Shown here piece by piece: positions 1-6,468 of a stretch of 6,678 nucleotides of DNA. The translations under genes were made by a program, and so were the position numbers. Every line of letters starts with the position of its first letter. Within the stretch, counting starts at the first letter, position 1. The DNA is from Chloroflexota bacterium (GTDB lineage: Bacteria; Chloroflexota; Anaerolineae; J102): assembly GCA_003353825.1 (NCBI GenBank), contig PIVW01000326.1:1-6678 (forward strand), given 5' to 3'. The notes under the pieces were generated by a model. The model saw only the letters and a program-made list of their open reading frames with translations, did no database searches and was not told where the DNA came from.

Positions 1-129
1 ACTCTGGAAAACTTTTTTGAGCCGTTTTTTGCCCCCGTTTACACGGGTGCGGACGAGCGAAACCCCCTGTATACGAAGGTGCGAGCAGCCATTTTAGACT
101 TTTCCGGAGTTTTCAGTATTGCAATGTAA
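1..129 (+). CDS. 3' end of a possible convergent gene, partial (start outside the window)
   Basis: Frame 1 is open from the window edge for 42 codons to TAA at 127-129. The translation is protein-like, with aromatic, acidic and aliphatic residues mixed (for example [20 protein letters not shown], then [14 protein letters not shown] at the end). About a third of codons begin with G and few have G in second position, the usual coding signature; the competing plus-strand frame 2 lacks this and frame 3 stops at once. If real, the gene converges on the giant gene and the two ends overlap by 17 bases (113..129). I do not recognise the family from this tail. The minus-strand frames here are also open, so a chance frame cannot be excluded. 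Confidence 0.45.
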   Translation, partial: TLENFFEPFFAPVYTGADERNPLYTKVRAAILDFSGVFSIAM

Positions 130-3100
130 TCTCCAGGCGCGGTCGCCAGTCAGTCAACGGATAATCAAAACTCGCCAGCGATACAGGTTGTTCGATATTG
201 CTCAGGAGTTCCAGGAGCAAGCCATGTTCGCTGTCAGGTTCCGAATGCCAAGATCGCACGGCAGATGTGACATCAAGCCAGACATATTCCCCGGCAGTAA
301 GCGTCACACCTGCACTGATCGGCTCATTGGTACGGTCGCTTGCACCGACAGCACCCGGTTGTGACCAGGGCTGCCCAGGAGAAGCGTTATGCCACGTGGC
401 GGAAGATGCATCCCAAGGTCGCAGGAGTGTGTATGCTCGCATCTTGGCCGTTGCCGGTAACGTTTCATCCAGAACACGTACGCGTAGCATTGCTCGTTCG
501 ATGCCGGCAATGGATGGCAAAGTGCCAAGCTCGAATTTCACTAGCGCATGAGCAAGATCTGAGCTACGTAACAGTAAGGTGGCATCTGCGCCAAAGTTGA
601 CGTCAGGGAACCAAGCGTAAAGGTAAGTATCTACGCCCACAGATACAACGCGCCAATTCACAGGTGTAGCAGTTGGTGAGGGCGTTGGGGTACGTGAAGG
701 TGTGGCCGTATGGGTGGCAGTGGCTGTATGGGCTGCGGTAGCTGTATGGGTTGCCGTATATGTGGGCGAAGGCGTATAGGTCGACGTCGATGTAGCGGTT
801 GGGCTGGCTGTCGGTGTGTGCGTTGATGTAACGGTGGGGGTGGCTGTGGGTGTGAATGTTGCCGAGGGGGTGGCTGTGGGCGTGGCCGTGGGGATCGCAG
901 TGGGCAATTCGTAACGCACCTGAAGTCTCATCCGCTGCGATTGTTGCGGCCATTGTTCTGCGGACAGGCTGTATTGCACCGGTCCCACACTCTCGCCATC
1001 GATCACAAACCCGTGATTCATCTGCAGATCGTCGACCCATGCCTGAACAAGTGTGGTTAAATCGAGAGAACGCCTTCCGCTGGCTGGAAGATCCAATACG
1101 GCAAAAGGTGTGGCCACTCGATCCTCAGTGCCACCGGCCAGGGGAGCTGACCATGCCTGCCCCATGTCGGCCTGATAGTAAGTGGCCTGCCGTTCAGACC
1201 ACGGGCGTAACAGCTGGTAGAATTGAGCTGTCAAGGCATGATCATTGCTGCGCCCGATGACGTCTAAATCCAGTGTAGCCTCAGTGATCGAGGACCCGGT
1301 TGGGACAGTAGTGAGATCAAACCGCACCAGGGCGGACTCCACCTCAAAGGACCGTACGTGCATGGTACTGGCTGTGCCGAAGTTGTCGTTAGGATACCAG
1401 GCGCTGATAAAGGTGTCGGCTACAGGTGATAACGTCAGATCCTGGGGGAAATTCGCTGGGGTGGTTGGATTCGTAGTGGGGGTTGGGGTGGGTGTGTGGG
1501 CAGGTTGCGCTGTTGCAGTGGGGATGGGGGAGGCGTCGACCAGAACGAGACGTCCAAAGTTCTCGGAGTCGCTGTAGGTAGATTGGCTGGACCAGACCAG
1601 CAGGCTATCACGATTACGGCTGTTATCATCATCGTTGACTGCAAAATCAATGCCTATCAGCCGGCCGGAGGTTAGAGTAATACCACCCAATTCTGACACA
1701 GGCACAGCAATTTCCATCTGATAACCTTGTTTGTTTGTTTTGACCGCCCATTTCACAGCAGGATTGACGGCCAGGGTTCGATCCGCGGCAGCGCCATCAA
1801 AGCGAATCTGATATTGATGATCACCACCCGTGGGACTGTTGGGCAGGGCATCCTGCTCGCCATCGATCCCGATTTCGATTGAGTCATCATTCCAAAGATC
1901 TGGGGCGCTATCGCTGTAGAGCCGATCATCATACACGTCCAACGAGAAATAAAGGTAGGCATTATCCCATTTCACCCGAAAACTCATACTGCTATCGGCA
2001 GGGCTGTTAATAGAGCCAGGATTGATCACCCGTGCGGCGGTGCTGGTATCGAGCAATACACCCTCACCCGACCATTCTCCCAAATCGCCGTCGATAACCA
2101 CTTCCCCGAACTCGGCGACCACTTGCAGATGTGATGAAGGTGTTGGCGTGGGAGGAGGGGTCGCTGATGGCGTGGGGGTGGGTGGTAAGCGGTAGGTGAT
2201 GGACAACATAGGATGTTGATCGGATTTTAAGTGATCGCTGCCTACGAGACTGTAATGCACATGCCCCCCCGTTCCTGCGGCCAGGATGAAACCTGCATTA
2301 GATTCGGGATCGCTGGCCCAACCCTGCACCGCAGCACTGACGTTGAATATCACCGGGCCAATCTCGGGCAATCGTTCTGTGGCGAACTCGGTGGTATCCC
2401 GATCCTCAAGACCTTGAGCGCCATGTCCCTGCCAGAGAACGCCTGCTGCCGCTTGCTGCTGGTTGGCCTCATACTCCGCCCAGGGACGGCGAAGCTTATG
2501 GATGGAAACATCGATGAGATTGCTGTTGGAGCGTCCTTCGACCCAAAGCTGCAAATCCGCGTTTTCGATTACCGCCCCTCTGGGTATCGAACTCAGATCG
2601 AATAGTAACAGGGGTTGCATAATGGCGCCATTCCGCACACGCATCACCGGGTACTGACCAAAATTATCGGTGGGATACCAGGCGTCGATATAGGTGTCGG
2701 CACTGGGATATAGATCAATTTGATACACCTGCCCACCCATGGCCGAGGTCGGTGTAGCAGTTGGTGTGACTGTGGGCGTGACCGTCGGCGCAGCGGTCGC
2801 TGTGGCTGTATCTGTTGGCGTCGGCGTAGCGTTTGGAGTAGGTGTGGGCGTCGGAGTAGGTGTGGGCGTGTCAGTTGCGGGCGCCCCCGTGTGTGGCCGA
2901 TACGTAACTATAAGCTGAGGATGCACGGCGGTATCAGGGTGATCACGACTGGCGAAGTTATATTGAACAGATCCACCACTCTCACCATGCAATAACAAAC
3001 CATAATTGGCGTATCCTTGCTGAACCCATGCTTGTAACAGGCTTGTCACATCGACGCTAAAGGCGCTGACATCGGCTAAAGTGGTATCGCCATATATTTC

Positions 3101-6100
3101 AGCAGCCCGATCGTCCGGCACAGCCTTGGCGCCGGCTTGCATCCAATTCTCATCGGCGCGAGCTTGCACCCATGTTAAACTTGATTCGTCCCAGGATCGG
3201 TTTAGGCGATGCACATGCAGACGCATGCTATTTTGATTGGAACGGGAGTTCGTGTGCAGTCTCAATTCAGCCTGTAGAATGCTCGAACCCACAGGGATGT
3301 CCTCCAGGGGGAAATAAAGGAAACTCTCTGAAACATCAGACGAGCGCACACCCAGCGTGATGCTGCTTTCGTAGCTGTCGGTAGGAAACCACTGACTATA
3401 GTAGGTATCGGCCAAGGGGTTCAGTTCCACCGTTACTGGTGGCGGCGTTGGGGTGGGGGTGGGCGATGGCCCCTGCGCCAGGTGTAGCCGCAGGCGGGGG
3501 CGCAACCCGGTGTTGGCGCTATTCCCGCTATGGATGGAGGTCCCCACGGATCCTTCCGATGCCCCGGCAATGAGCAAACCCAGGTTGCTCTGTGGCTCCA
3601 CCTGCCATTGTCGAACCAGCGAAGTGATGTCGAACAACGCCCAATCCTGTTCGATCACGTCATCAGAGGCGATAAGCACGGCGCCGCGATCTGCGGGGAT
3701 GCCTTGTGCGCCCTGAACAGACCACAAACTACCCTGTTTAGCTTGGCGCCAGGTTGCTTCAGGGGCGGCAAAGGCGCGATTGAGTTCATAGACGTCCAGA
3801 GAGAAAGCATTGGTGTTAGTTTTGGCGCCCGTATAAAGTTCAAGTTGTGCTTGCACGATGTGGCTGTTGTTGGGTATGGCGTTCTGTAAATCATATCGAG
3901 CCAACATGCTCATCACATTACGTGAACGCACATTCAGGAAAGCATTGGCATCATAATTGGTATCCGGTTCCCACTCGCTGATATAGGTATCTTCGTAGCC
4001 CTCATAAGCGTTCAGACCGGCCTGAAGAATGAGCAATGTTGGATCACCACTGACGGGGGTTGGCGTATGTGTGGCAGTGGGCGAAGGACCGGGGGTTGTT
4101 GTGGCAGTGGGGGCGGGTGTAGGAGTGATTGTAGCCGTGGGAGAAGGTGTCCAGTTTGGATCGGGCGTTGGCGTAGCGAAACCAGGATCGATGTATTCCA
4201 ACAGCAATTGCGGGCGCAGGTTGGTATCTGCAAATTCGGATGAAGCGATCGCATAGTGAACTTTGCCCTTGCTACGCGCGTCCAACAGAATACCACGATT
4301 GCTACCAGGATCGTTGAGCCAGCGCCGGACCGGTGAGGTGACATCCAGGTCTATCCACCGCCCTATGGTAAAGACATACTCGAAATCAGTATAGATTTCA
4401 TCATAATCGGAAGGCCCGATCCCGGGCTGACTCCAGGGAACACCGCTGCGGGCGAACGTCCAATTGGCTTGTCCGACTTCCCAGGCTGTACGCACATCAA
4501 AGCTACGAATATAGATTGTCGTATCGTTGCTTCTGTCATCGATGTACAGGCGCAGCCTGGCTTTGTCTAGGGTGACACCGGAGGGCAGTGATATGTTATC
4601 GAAACGAATGAGACTACTTTGGACATTCTCTGGTCGCACTAACATGTTCGGCGATGTAGCGTAGTTAGTATCAGACTCCCACTCATTGATAAATGTGTCG
4701 CTGGCGCCACCATAGCCATTCTTTCCCTGTTGAAAGCTGACAGTTTGGCGGTAACCAGGCGCTTCAGGTGTCCAGGCTGGAGTGGGTATAGTATCGACAG
4801 TGGGGGTGGGACTAGGAGTTGGGGTTGCGGGGAGGGAGAGGCGCTCGATCTGCACCAGATGTATGATCTCGTCCCCATCACCGCCTGCATAGATACTAAG
4901 ATCTGACCCCGGATGATCACCTCCACCCGGCTGTCGATTACCGAAACGAGCATCGGATAGTTCCCAACTGGCTTTGAGCCAGCGGCCCGTATTCTGCTTT
5001 TTCACTGTGCCTGCAGACTTGTTGGGGGAGGACCATGCATCATAATGGACATCGAAACTGTCGTAGCCAGCATCCCAGTAGGTGATATTGAGCCGTACCG
5101 GTTCCTGCGTGCCATACAGATAACCATCTTCGATATCGAAGTACATGTACGGATTGCCGCTGTCGCTGTCGGTGCGGCGTGTGTAGCGTCCTTCGGCATA
5201 GTTCGATATATTCCACAATGGTACTGTACGGCCCCCAGGAACATCATCATTTTGCACCATGAAGAAATCGTAGTTGCCAAACTGAGGATACCAGGTGTAT
5301 TCGGTTTCGCGAAGGGCAACCCAGGCCGAGGGGCTGTTTTCGATGGTTTTACCCAGGTGCTCCTGCCCAAAACGGAAAATCGTCTGACGTTCTGGCTGGA
5401 TGACCAGATCTTTGGCGAACACAAAATAGTCGGCGTGTTTGTCCAGACCAGAATAAACACCCCAGGTTGTGTTGGTCAACCCGGTCATGTACTGGGCTTC
5501 GTAACTCTCCCACCCGATAGCCACATCCTGCCAGTATTTGTACATAGGGTCATACTGGCCGGTGCCAAATAACGAATAAGTGGGATCATTGATATTGACA
5601 GCATCTGCGTCCGGGCGAAGGCCGTTATGCTTGAGACCGATACCCTTAGAAACCGCATAGTCTGTCATTGCTTTTCGTTCACGCGGGCTCAAGAAAAAGG
5701 GCGCATATTGTAAAACTACGGGTGTATCTGGGAAGGCCGCCTGGTGATCATCCATGATGCGTTTGCTCACATCCACCCATAGCTCACTGCTTAGCCCAGC
5801 ATCAGATAGGCAATCACGGTGGATTGTATCGGCCGGTTTGGTTTCGCCATAAATGCCGACGCCGATCTCCACAAAGGAAATGCGAGGATCGCCATTATAA
5901 CGCTTGCCAGCTTCCTTTATGAAGATGGCGAATTCGTCCAGGTACGCGTTGTTCCAATACTTGGGAATTACCCAACTATCCTCACACACCAGGCGCATGT
6001 CTGGATGCACTTCGTATAGGTAAGGAGGTACGGAATCGCCACCACAACAAGTGGCGTTGTAAGTTGCAAACCCAATCACCGCCGCCTTGTTGCTCGACGC

Positions 6101-6433
6101 CATCTGATCAAGCCAGCGATCCAGGTCACTCCAATCGTATTGGCCCGGACCTTTCTGGATTTGTTTCCACTCGTAAGTTACATGTCCGCCCATGATTGGG
6201 TAGATATTAGGATCGACATTGGACCAATCGAAAAACACATAGATGCCGGGTCGATCAACGGGAGGTACGGCTTTTGGTACGTCAGGCGCCAGCACCGGCG
6301 CCTGGGGCGGATCACTGGAAACAACCTGCGGCAGTAGGGCGAATAAGGAAATAAGTGTGATAACGAGAAGCAAAAGCAGGGCGCTCCCGGTTACGAACCG
6401 TCGCCTGGGAAAACGGTAGCGGGAAGGGTACAT
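113..6433 (-). CDS. Giant secreted/surface protein: TIM-barrel glycoside-hydrolase-like module, six DNRLRE repeats and a CBM9-like module on Thr-Pro linkers
   Basis: About 2,106 residues, intact, ending in TGA. A basic N-terminus (RYRFPRRR) precedes one hydrophobic segment at residues 15-38, typical of a Sec signal peptide or signal anchor. Modules in order: GH-like barrel 62-361, beta-rich accessory region 366-534, DNRLRE repeats at 564-748, 798-986, 1000-1179 and 1236-1416, CBM9-like 1436-1634, DNRLRE repeats at 1664-1842 and 1926-2106. Thr/Pro linkers lie at 535-561, 749-797, 987-999, 1180-1235, 1417-1435, 1635-1663 and 1843-1925. The only four cysteines (129, 130, 150, 208) are in the barrel. 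No LPXTG, PEP-CTERM or other sorting tail: the protein ends inside the sixth repeat. Start: ATG at 6433 has AAGGAGA nine bases upstream, whereas the in-frame GTG at 6454 lies directly after a TAA and has no Shine-Dalgarno. Likely role (inference): extracellular polysaccharide processing, adhesion or sheath/biofilm structure. No gene symbol is justified; the enzyme's substrate is unknown. Confidence 0.95.
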   Translation of the reverse strand: MYPSRYRFPRRRFVTGSALLLLLVITLISLFALLPQVVSSDPPQAPVLAPDVPKAVPPVDRPGIYVFFDWSNVDPNIYPIMGGHVTYEWKQIQKGPGQYDWSDLDRWLDQMASSNKAAVIGFATYNATCCGGDSVPPYLYEVHPDMRLVCEDSWVIPKYWNNAYLDEFAIFIKEAGKRYNGDPRISFVEIGVGIYGETKPADTIHRDCLSDAGLSSELWVDVSKRIMDDHQAAFPDTPVVLQYAPFFLSPRERKAMTDYAVSKGIGLKHNGLRPDADAVNINDPTYSLFGTGQYDPMYKYWQDVAIGWESYEAQYMTGLTNTTWGVYSGLDKHADYFVFAKDLVIQPERQTIFRFGQEHLGKTIENSPSAWVALRETEYTWYPQFGNYDFFMVQNDDVPGGRTVPLWNISNYAEGRYTRRTDSDSGNPYMYFDIEDGYLYGTQEPVRLNITYWDAGYDSFDVHYDAWSSPNKSAGTVKKQNTGRWLKASWELSDARFGNRQPGGGDHPGSDLSIYAGGDGDEIIHLVQIERLSLPATPTPSPTPTVDTIPTPAWTPEAPGYRQTVSFQQGKNGYGGASDTFINEWESDTNYATSPNMLVRPENVQSSLIRFDNISLPSGVTLDKARLRLYIDDRSNDTTIYIRSFDVRTAWEVGQANWTFARSGVPWSQPGIGPSDYDEIYTDFEYVFTIGRWIDLDVTSPVRRWLNDPGSNRGILLDARSKGKVHYAIASSEFADTNLRPQLLLEYIDPGFATPTPDPNWTPSPTATITPTPAPTATTTPGPSPTATHTPTPVSGDPTLLILQAGLNAYEGYEDTYISEWEPDTNYDANAFLNVRSRNVMSMLARYDLQNAIPNNSHIVQAQLELYTGAKTNTNAFSLDVYELNRAFAAPEATWRQAKQGSLWSVQGAQGIPADRGAVLIASDDVIEQDWALFDITSLVRQWQVEPQSNLGLLIAGASEGSVGTSIHSGNSANTGLRPRLRLHLAQGPSPTPTPTPPPVTVELNPLADTYYSQWFPTDSYESSITLGVRSSDVSESFLYFPLEDIPVGSSILQAELRLHTNSRSNQNSMRLHVHRLNRSWDESSLTWVQARADENWMQAGAKAVPDDRAAEIYGDTTLADVSAFSVDVTSLLQAWVQQGYANYGLLLHGESGGSVQYNFASRDHPDTAVHPQLIVTYRPHTGAPATDTPTPTPTPTPTPNATPTPTDTATATAAPTVTPTVTPTATPTSAMGGQVYQIDLYPSADTYIDAWYPTDNFGQYPVMRVRNGAIMQPLLLFDLSSIPRGAVIENADLQLWVEGRSNSNLIDVSIHKLRRPWAEYEANQQQAAAGVLWQGHGAQGLEDRDTTEFATERLPEIGPVIFNVSAAVQGWASDPESNAGFILAAGTGGHVHYSLVGSDHLKSDQHPMLSITYRLPPTPTPSATPPPTPTPSSHLQVVAEFGEVVIDGDLGEWSGEGVLLDTSTAARVINPGSINSPADSSMSFRVKWDNAYLYFSLDVYDDRLYSDSAPDLWNDDSIEIGIDGEQDALPNSPTGGDHQYQIRFDGAAADRTLAVNPAVKWAVKTNKQGYQMEIAVPVSELGGITLTSGRLIGIDFAVNDDDNSRNRDSLLVWSSQSTYSDSENFGRLVLVDASPIPTATAQPAHTPTPTPTTNPTTPANFPQDLTLSPVADTFISAWYPNDNFGTASTMHVRSFEVESALVRFDLTTVPTGSSITEATLDLDVIGRSNDHALTAQFYQLLRPWSERQATYYQADMGQAWSAPLAGGTEDRVATPFAVLDLPASGRRSLDLTTLVQAWVDDLQMNHGFVIDGESVGPVQYSLSAEQWPQQSQRMRLQVRYELPTAIPTATPTATPSATFTPTATPTVTSTHTPTASPTATSTSTYTPSPTYTATHTATAAHTATATHTATPSRTPTPSPTATPVNWRVVSVGVDTYLYAWFPDVNFGADATLLLRSSDLAHALVKFELGTLPSIAGIERAMLRVRVLDETLPATAKMRAYTLLRPWDASSATWHNASPGQPWSQPGAVGASDRTNEPISAGVTLTAGEYVWLDVTSAVRSWHSEPDSEHGLLLELLSNIEQPVSLASFDYPLTDWRPRLEITLQY
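116..658 (-). repeat. DNRLRE-type repeat 6, C-terminal (residues 1926-2106)
   Basis: Terminal copy of the short-lead subtype: [91 protein letters not shown] and a closing [11 protein letters not shown]. It lacks the RSN turn (LDETLP instead). It is full length, so the gene is not truncated at its 3' end. The last strand is also the protein's C-terminus. Confidence 0.85.
659..907 (-). repeat. Longest Thr-rich linker (residues 1843-1925) with an 18-bp tandem repeat
   Basis: Eighty-three residues almost wholly Thr, Pro, Ala and Ser, beginning [14 protein letters not shown] and later switching to Thr-Ala-His units ([18 protein letters not shown]). The switch is a DNA tandem repeat: three 18-bp units starting GTATGGG at 708, 726 and 744 on the plus strand (708..761), with several mismatches. 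It probably forms an extended, O-glycosylatable spacer. Repeat number is a likely point of length variation between strains. Confidence 0.75.
908..1444 (-). repeat. DNRLRE-type repeat 5 (residues 1664-1842)
   Basis: Short-lead subtype, closest in appearance to repeat 4: [109 protein letters not shown] and a closing MRLQVRYEL. The end of the lobe carries a Gln-rich variation (EQWPQQSQ). Confidence 0.85.
1532..2128 (-). other. CBM9-like carbohydrate-binding module (residues 1436-1634)
   Basis: Opens with [10 protein letters not shown], the signature start of CBM9-type domains (also called DOMON-like CBM9). It continues with [46 protein letters not shown], a [14 protein letters not shown] segment, [11 protein letters not shown] and a closing NFGRLVLVD. 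Trp1489, Trp1514 and Trp1614 are candidate sugar-stacking or core residues. Family knowledge: CBM9 members bind polysaccharide chain ends or other glycans, typically beside xylanases and other secreted hydrolases. The ligand here cannot be read from sequence. The module is about 199 residues, normal for the family, and splits the short-lead DNRLRE repeats into 3-4 and 5-6. Confidence 0.85.
2186..2728 (-). repeat. DNRLRE-type repeat 4 (residues 1236-1416)
   Basis: Short-lead subtype: [94 protein letters not shown] and a closing HPMLSITY. The usual ATW element is replaced by ANQQQ, and the DVTSLVQ element by NVSAAVQ. The CBM9-like module follows directly. Confidence 0.85.
2729..2896 (-). repeat. 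Thr-Pro linker (residues 1180-1235) with a near-perfect 18-bp duplication
   Basis: Encodes a run of alternating Thr and Pro ([12 protein letters not shown]) and then [20 protein letters not shown]. On the plus strand, 2835..2852 and 2853..2870 are adjacent 18-bp units that differ at one base, indicating a recent in-frame duplication of six codons. It joins DNRLRE repeats 3 and 4. Confidence 0.75.
2897..3436 (-). repeat. DNRLRE-type repeat 3 (residues 1000-1179)
   Basis: First repeat of the second subtype, with a short lead ([18 protein letters not shown]) and no Q.G.N.Y extension. Landmarks: [96 protein letters not shown] and a closing HPQLIVTY. It is joined to repeat 2 by the shortest linker, 13 residues. 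Confidence 0.85.
3476..4042 (-). repeat. DNRLRE-type repeat 2 (residues 798-986)
   Basis: Shares with repeat 1 the lead [19 protein letters not shown] and EPDTNY, so these two form one subtype. Further landmarks are [59 protein letters not shown] and a closing LRPRLRLHL. The RSN-type turn after the second strand is changed to AKTNTN. Confidence 0.8.
4190..4744 (-). repeat. DNRLRE-type repeat 1 (residues 564-748)
   Basis: Carries the long N-terminal lead [18 protein letters not shown] followed by ESDTNY, then [15 protein letters not shown], a strand ending in RSND, a [10 protein letters not shown] stretch, [21 protein letters not shown] and a closing RPQLLLEY. These are the landmarks of the DNRLRE (disaggregatase-related) family of roughly 160-190 residue beta-rich extracellular modules. 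The middle loop ([20 protein letters not shown]) is the most divergent of the six. Confidence 0.8.
4832..5338 (-). other. Post-barrel beta-rich accessory region (residues 366-534)
   Basis: The region begins with an [15 protein letters not shown] stretch and continues with alternating hydrophobic strands: [33 protein letters not shown], a [17 protein letters not shown] segment and a closing [12 protein letters not shown]. The pattern of aromatic strands, a GD/DG-rich loop ([19 protein letters not shown]) and a final buried strand suggests a jelly-roll domain such as accompanies extracellular glycosidases. It may help form the substrate site or bind carbohydrate. No family name is assigned; the fold is inferred from pattern only. 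Confidence 0.5.
5351..6250 (-). other. TIM-barrel glycoside-hydrolase-like module (residues 62-361)
   Basis: Eight strand-like segments can be read in order: GIYVFFDW (63-70), HVTYEW (84-89), AAVIGFATY (117-125), ISFVEIGVG (185-193), PVVLQYAPF (238-246), GIGLKHN (264-270), VAIGWESY (304-311) and [10 protein letters not shown] (334-343). The early [20 protein letters not shown] stretch resembles the 'W..iep..G.ydW..lD' region of GH42 and related clan GH-A enzymes. Glu189 on strand 4 (Glu197 shortly after, in IYGET) and Glu309 on strand 7 (Glu312 nearby) fit the clan GH-A acid/base and nucleophile positions. The usual Asn before the acid/base Glu is absent (Val-Glu instead), so the exact family and catalytic pair are uncertain. 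All four cysteines of the protein are here and may form disulfides. A DUF4832-like or non-catalytic barrel is the main alternative. Confidence 0.65.
6320..6391 (-). other. N-terminal signal peptide or signal anchor (residues 15-38)
   Basis: Five arginines between residues 5 and 12 precede a Leu/Ile/Val-rich stretch ([17 protein letters not shown]) long enough to span the membrane. No clear A-X-A cleavage site follows; the next residues are PQVVSSDPP and then a Pro-rich stalk. An uncleaved type II anchor with the bulk of the protein outside is therefore at least as likely as a cleaved signal. There is no twin-arginine SRRxFLK motif and no lipobox cysteine. Confidence 0.8.
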
Positions 6434-6442
6434 CAAGGGACT

Positions 6443-6449
6443 TCTCCTT
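6443..6449 (-). promoter_or_regulatory. Ribosome binding site of the giant gene
   Basis: Read on the minus strand this is AAGGAGA, a near-perfect Shine-Dalgarno, nine bases before the ATG at 6433. It decides the start: the longer reading from GTG at 6454 would place this site inside the coding sequence and leave the GTG without any purine-rich leader. Confidence 0.8.
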
Positions 6450-6468
6450 GGCACTTAAGTGCCGGCAC
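6450..6468. promoter_or_regulatory. Overlapping perfect palindromes abutting the ribosome binding site (candidate operator or mRNA hairpin)
   Basis: GGCACTTAAGTGCC (6450..6463) is a perfect 14-bp palindrome, and GTGCCGGCAC (6459..6468) is a perfect 10-bp palindrome sharing five bases with it. Together they give three alternating half-sites of the type GGCAC/GTGCC. In the transcript, GGCAC-UUAA-GUGCC can fold as a 5-bp stem with a 4-base loop that ends right at the Shine-Dalgarno. It could be a repressor operator, a translation-modulating hairpin, or chance; no T-run follows, so it is not an intrinsic terminator. Confidence 0.4.

Noticed and set aside
34..47. CCCGT-TTAC-ACGGG hairpin as an intrinsic terminator for the giant gene
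   Set aside because: The stem is good, but on the minus strand it is followed by an A-run, not a T-run, and on the plus strand the T-run precedes it. It also falls inside the probable convergent coding tail.
1..110. Imperfect inverted repeat 1..13 versus 98..110 (11 of 13 matching)
   Set aside because: Short, imperfect and at the window edge inside a likely coding tail; no target duplication or transposase nearby, so not a mobile-element end.
603..1040. Minus-strand frame with a His/Tyr-rich product over the long linker
   Set aside because: It is an out-of-frame reading of the Thr/Pro linker and flanking DNRLRE repeats of the giant gene; the repetitive composition is a frame-shifted image of that linker.
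1245..1577. Plus-strand frame encoding a Gly-Val repeat ([12 protein letters not shown])
   Set aside because: It is the antisense of alternating Thr-Pro codons; similar Gly-Val antisense runs occur opposite the other linkers, so it is not a separate elastin-like gene.
659..4189. Regularly spaced GT-rich blocks resembling a CRISPR or interspersed DNA repeat array
   Set aside because: The blocks are Thr/Pro linkers of unequal length and low-complexity sequence separated by 500-bp coding modules; no conserved direct repeat or short spacers.
5045..5572. Plus-strand 175-codon open frame opposite the barrel and accessory region
   Set aside because: It lies fully antisense to well-supported coding sequence, has no recognisable domain, and no convincing Shine-Dalgarno.
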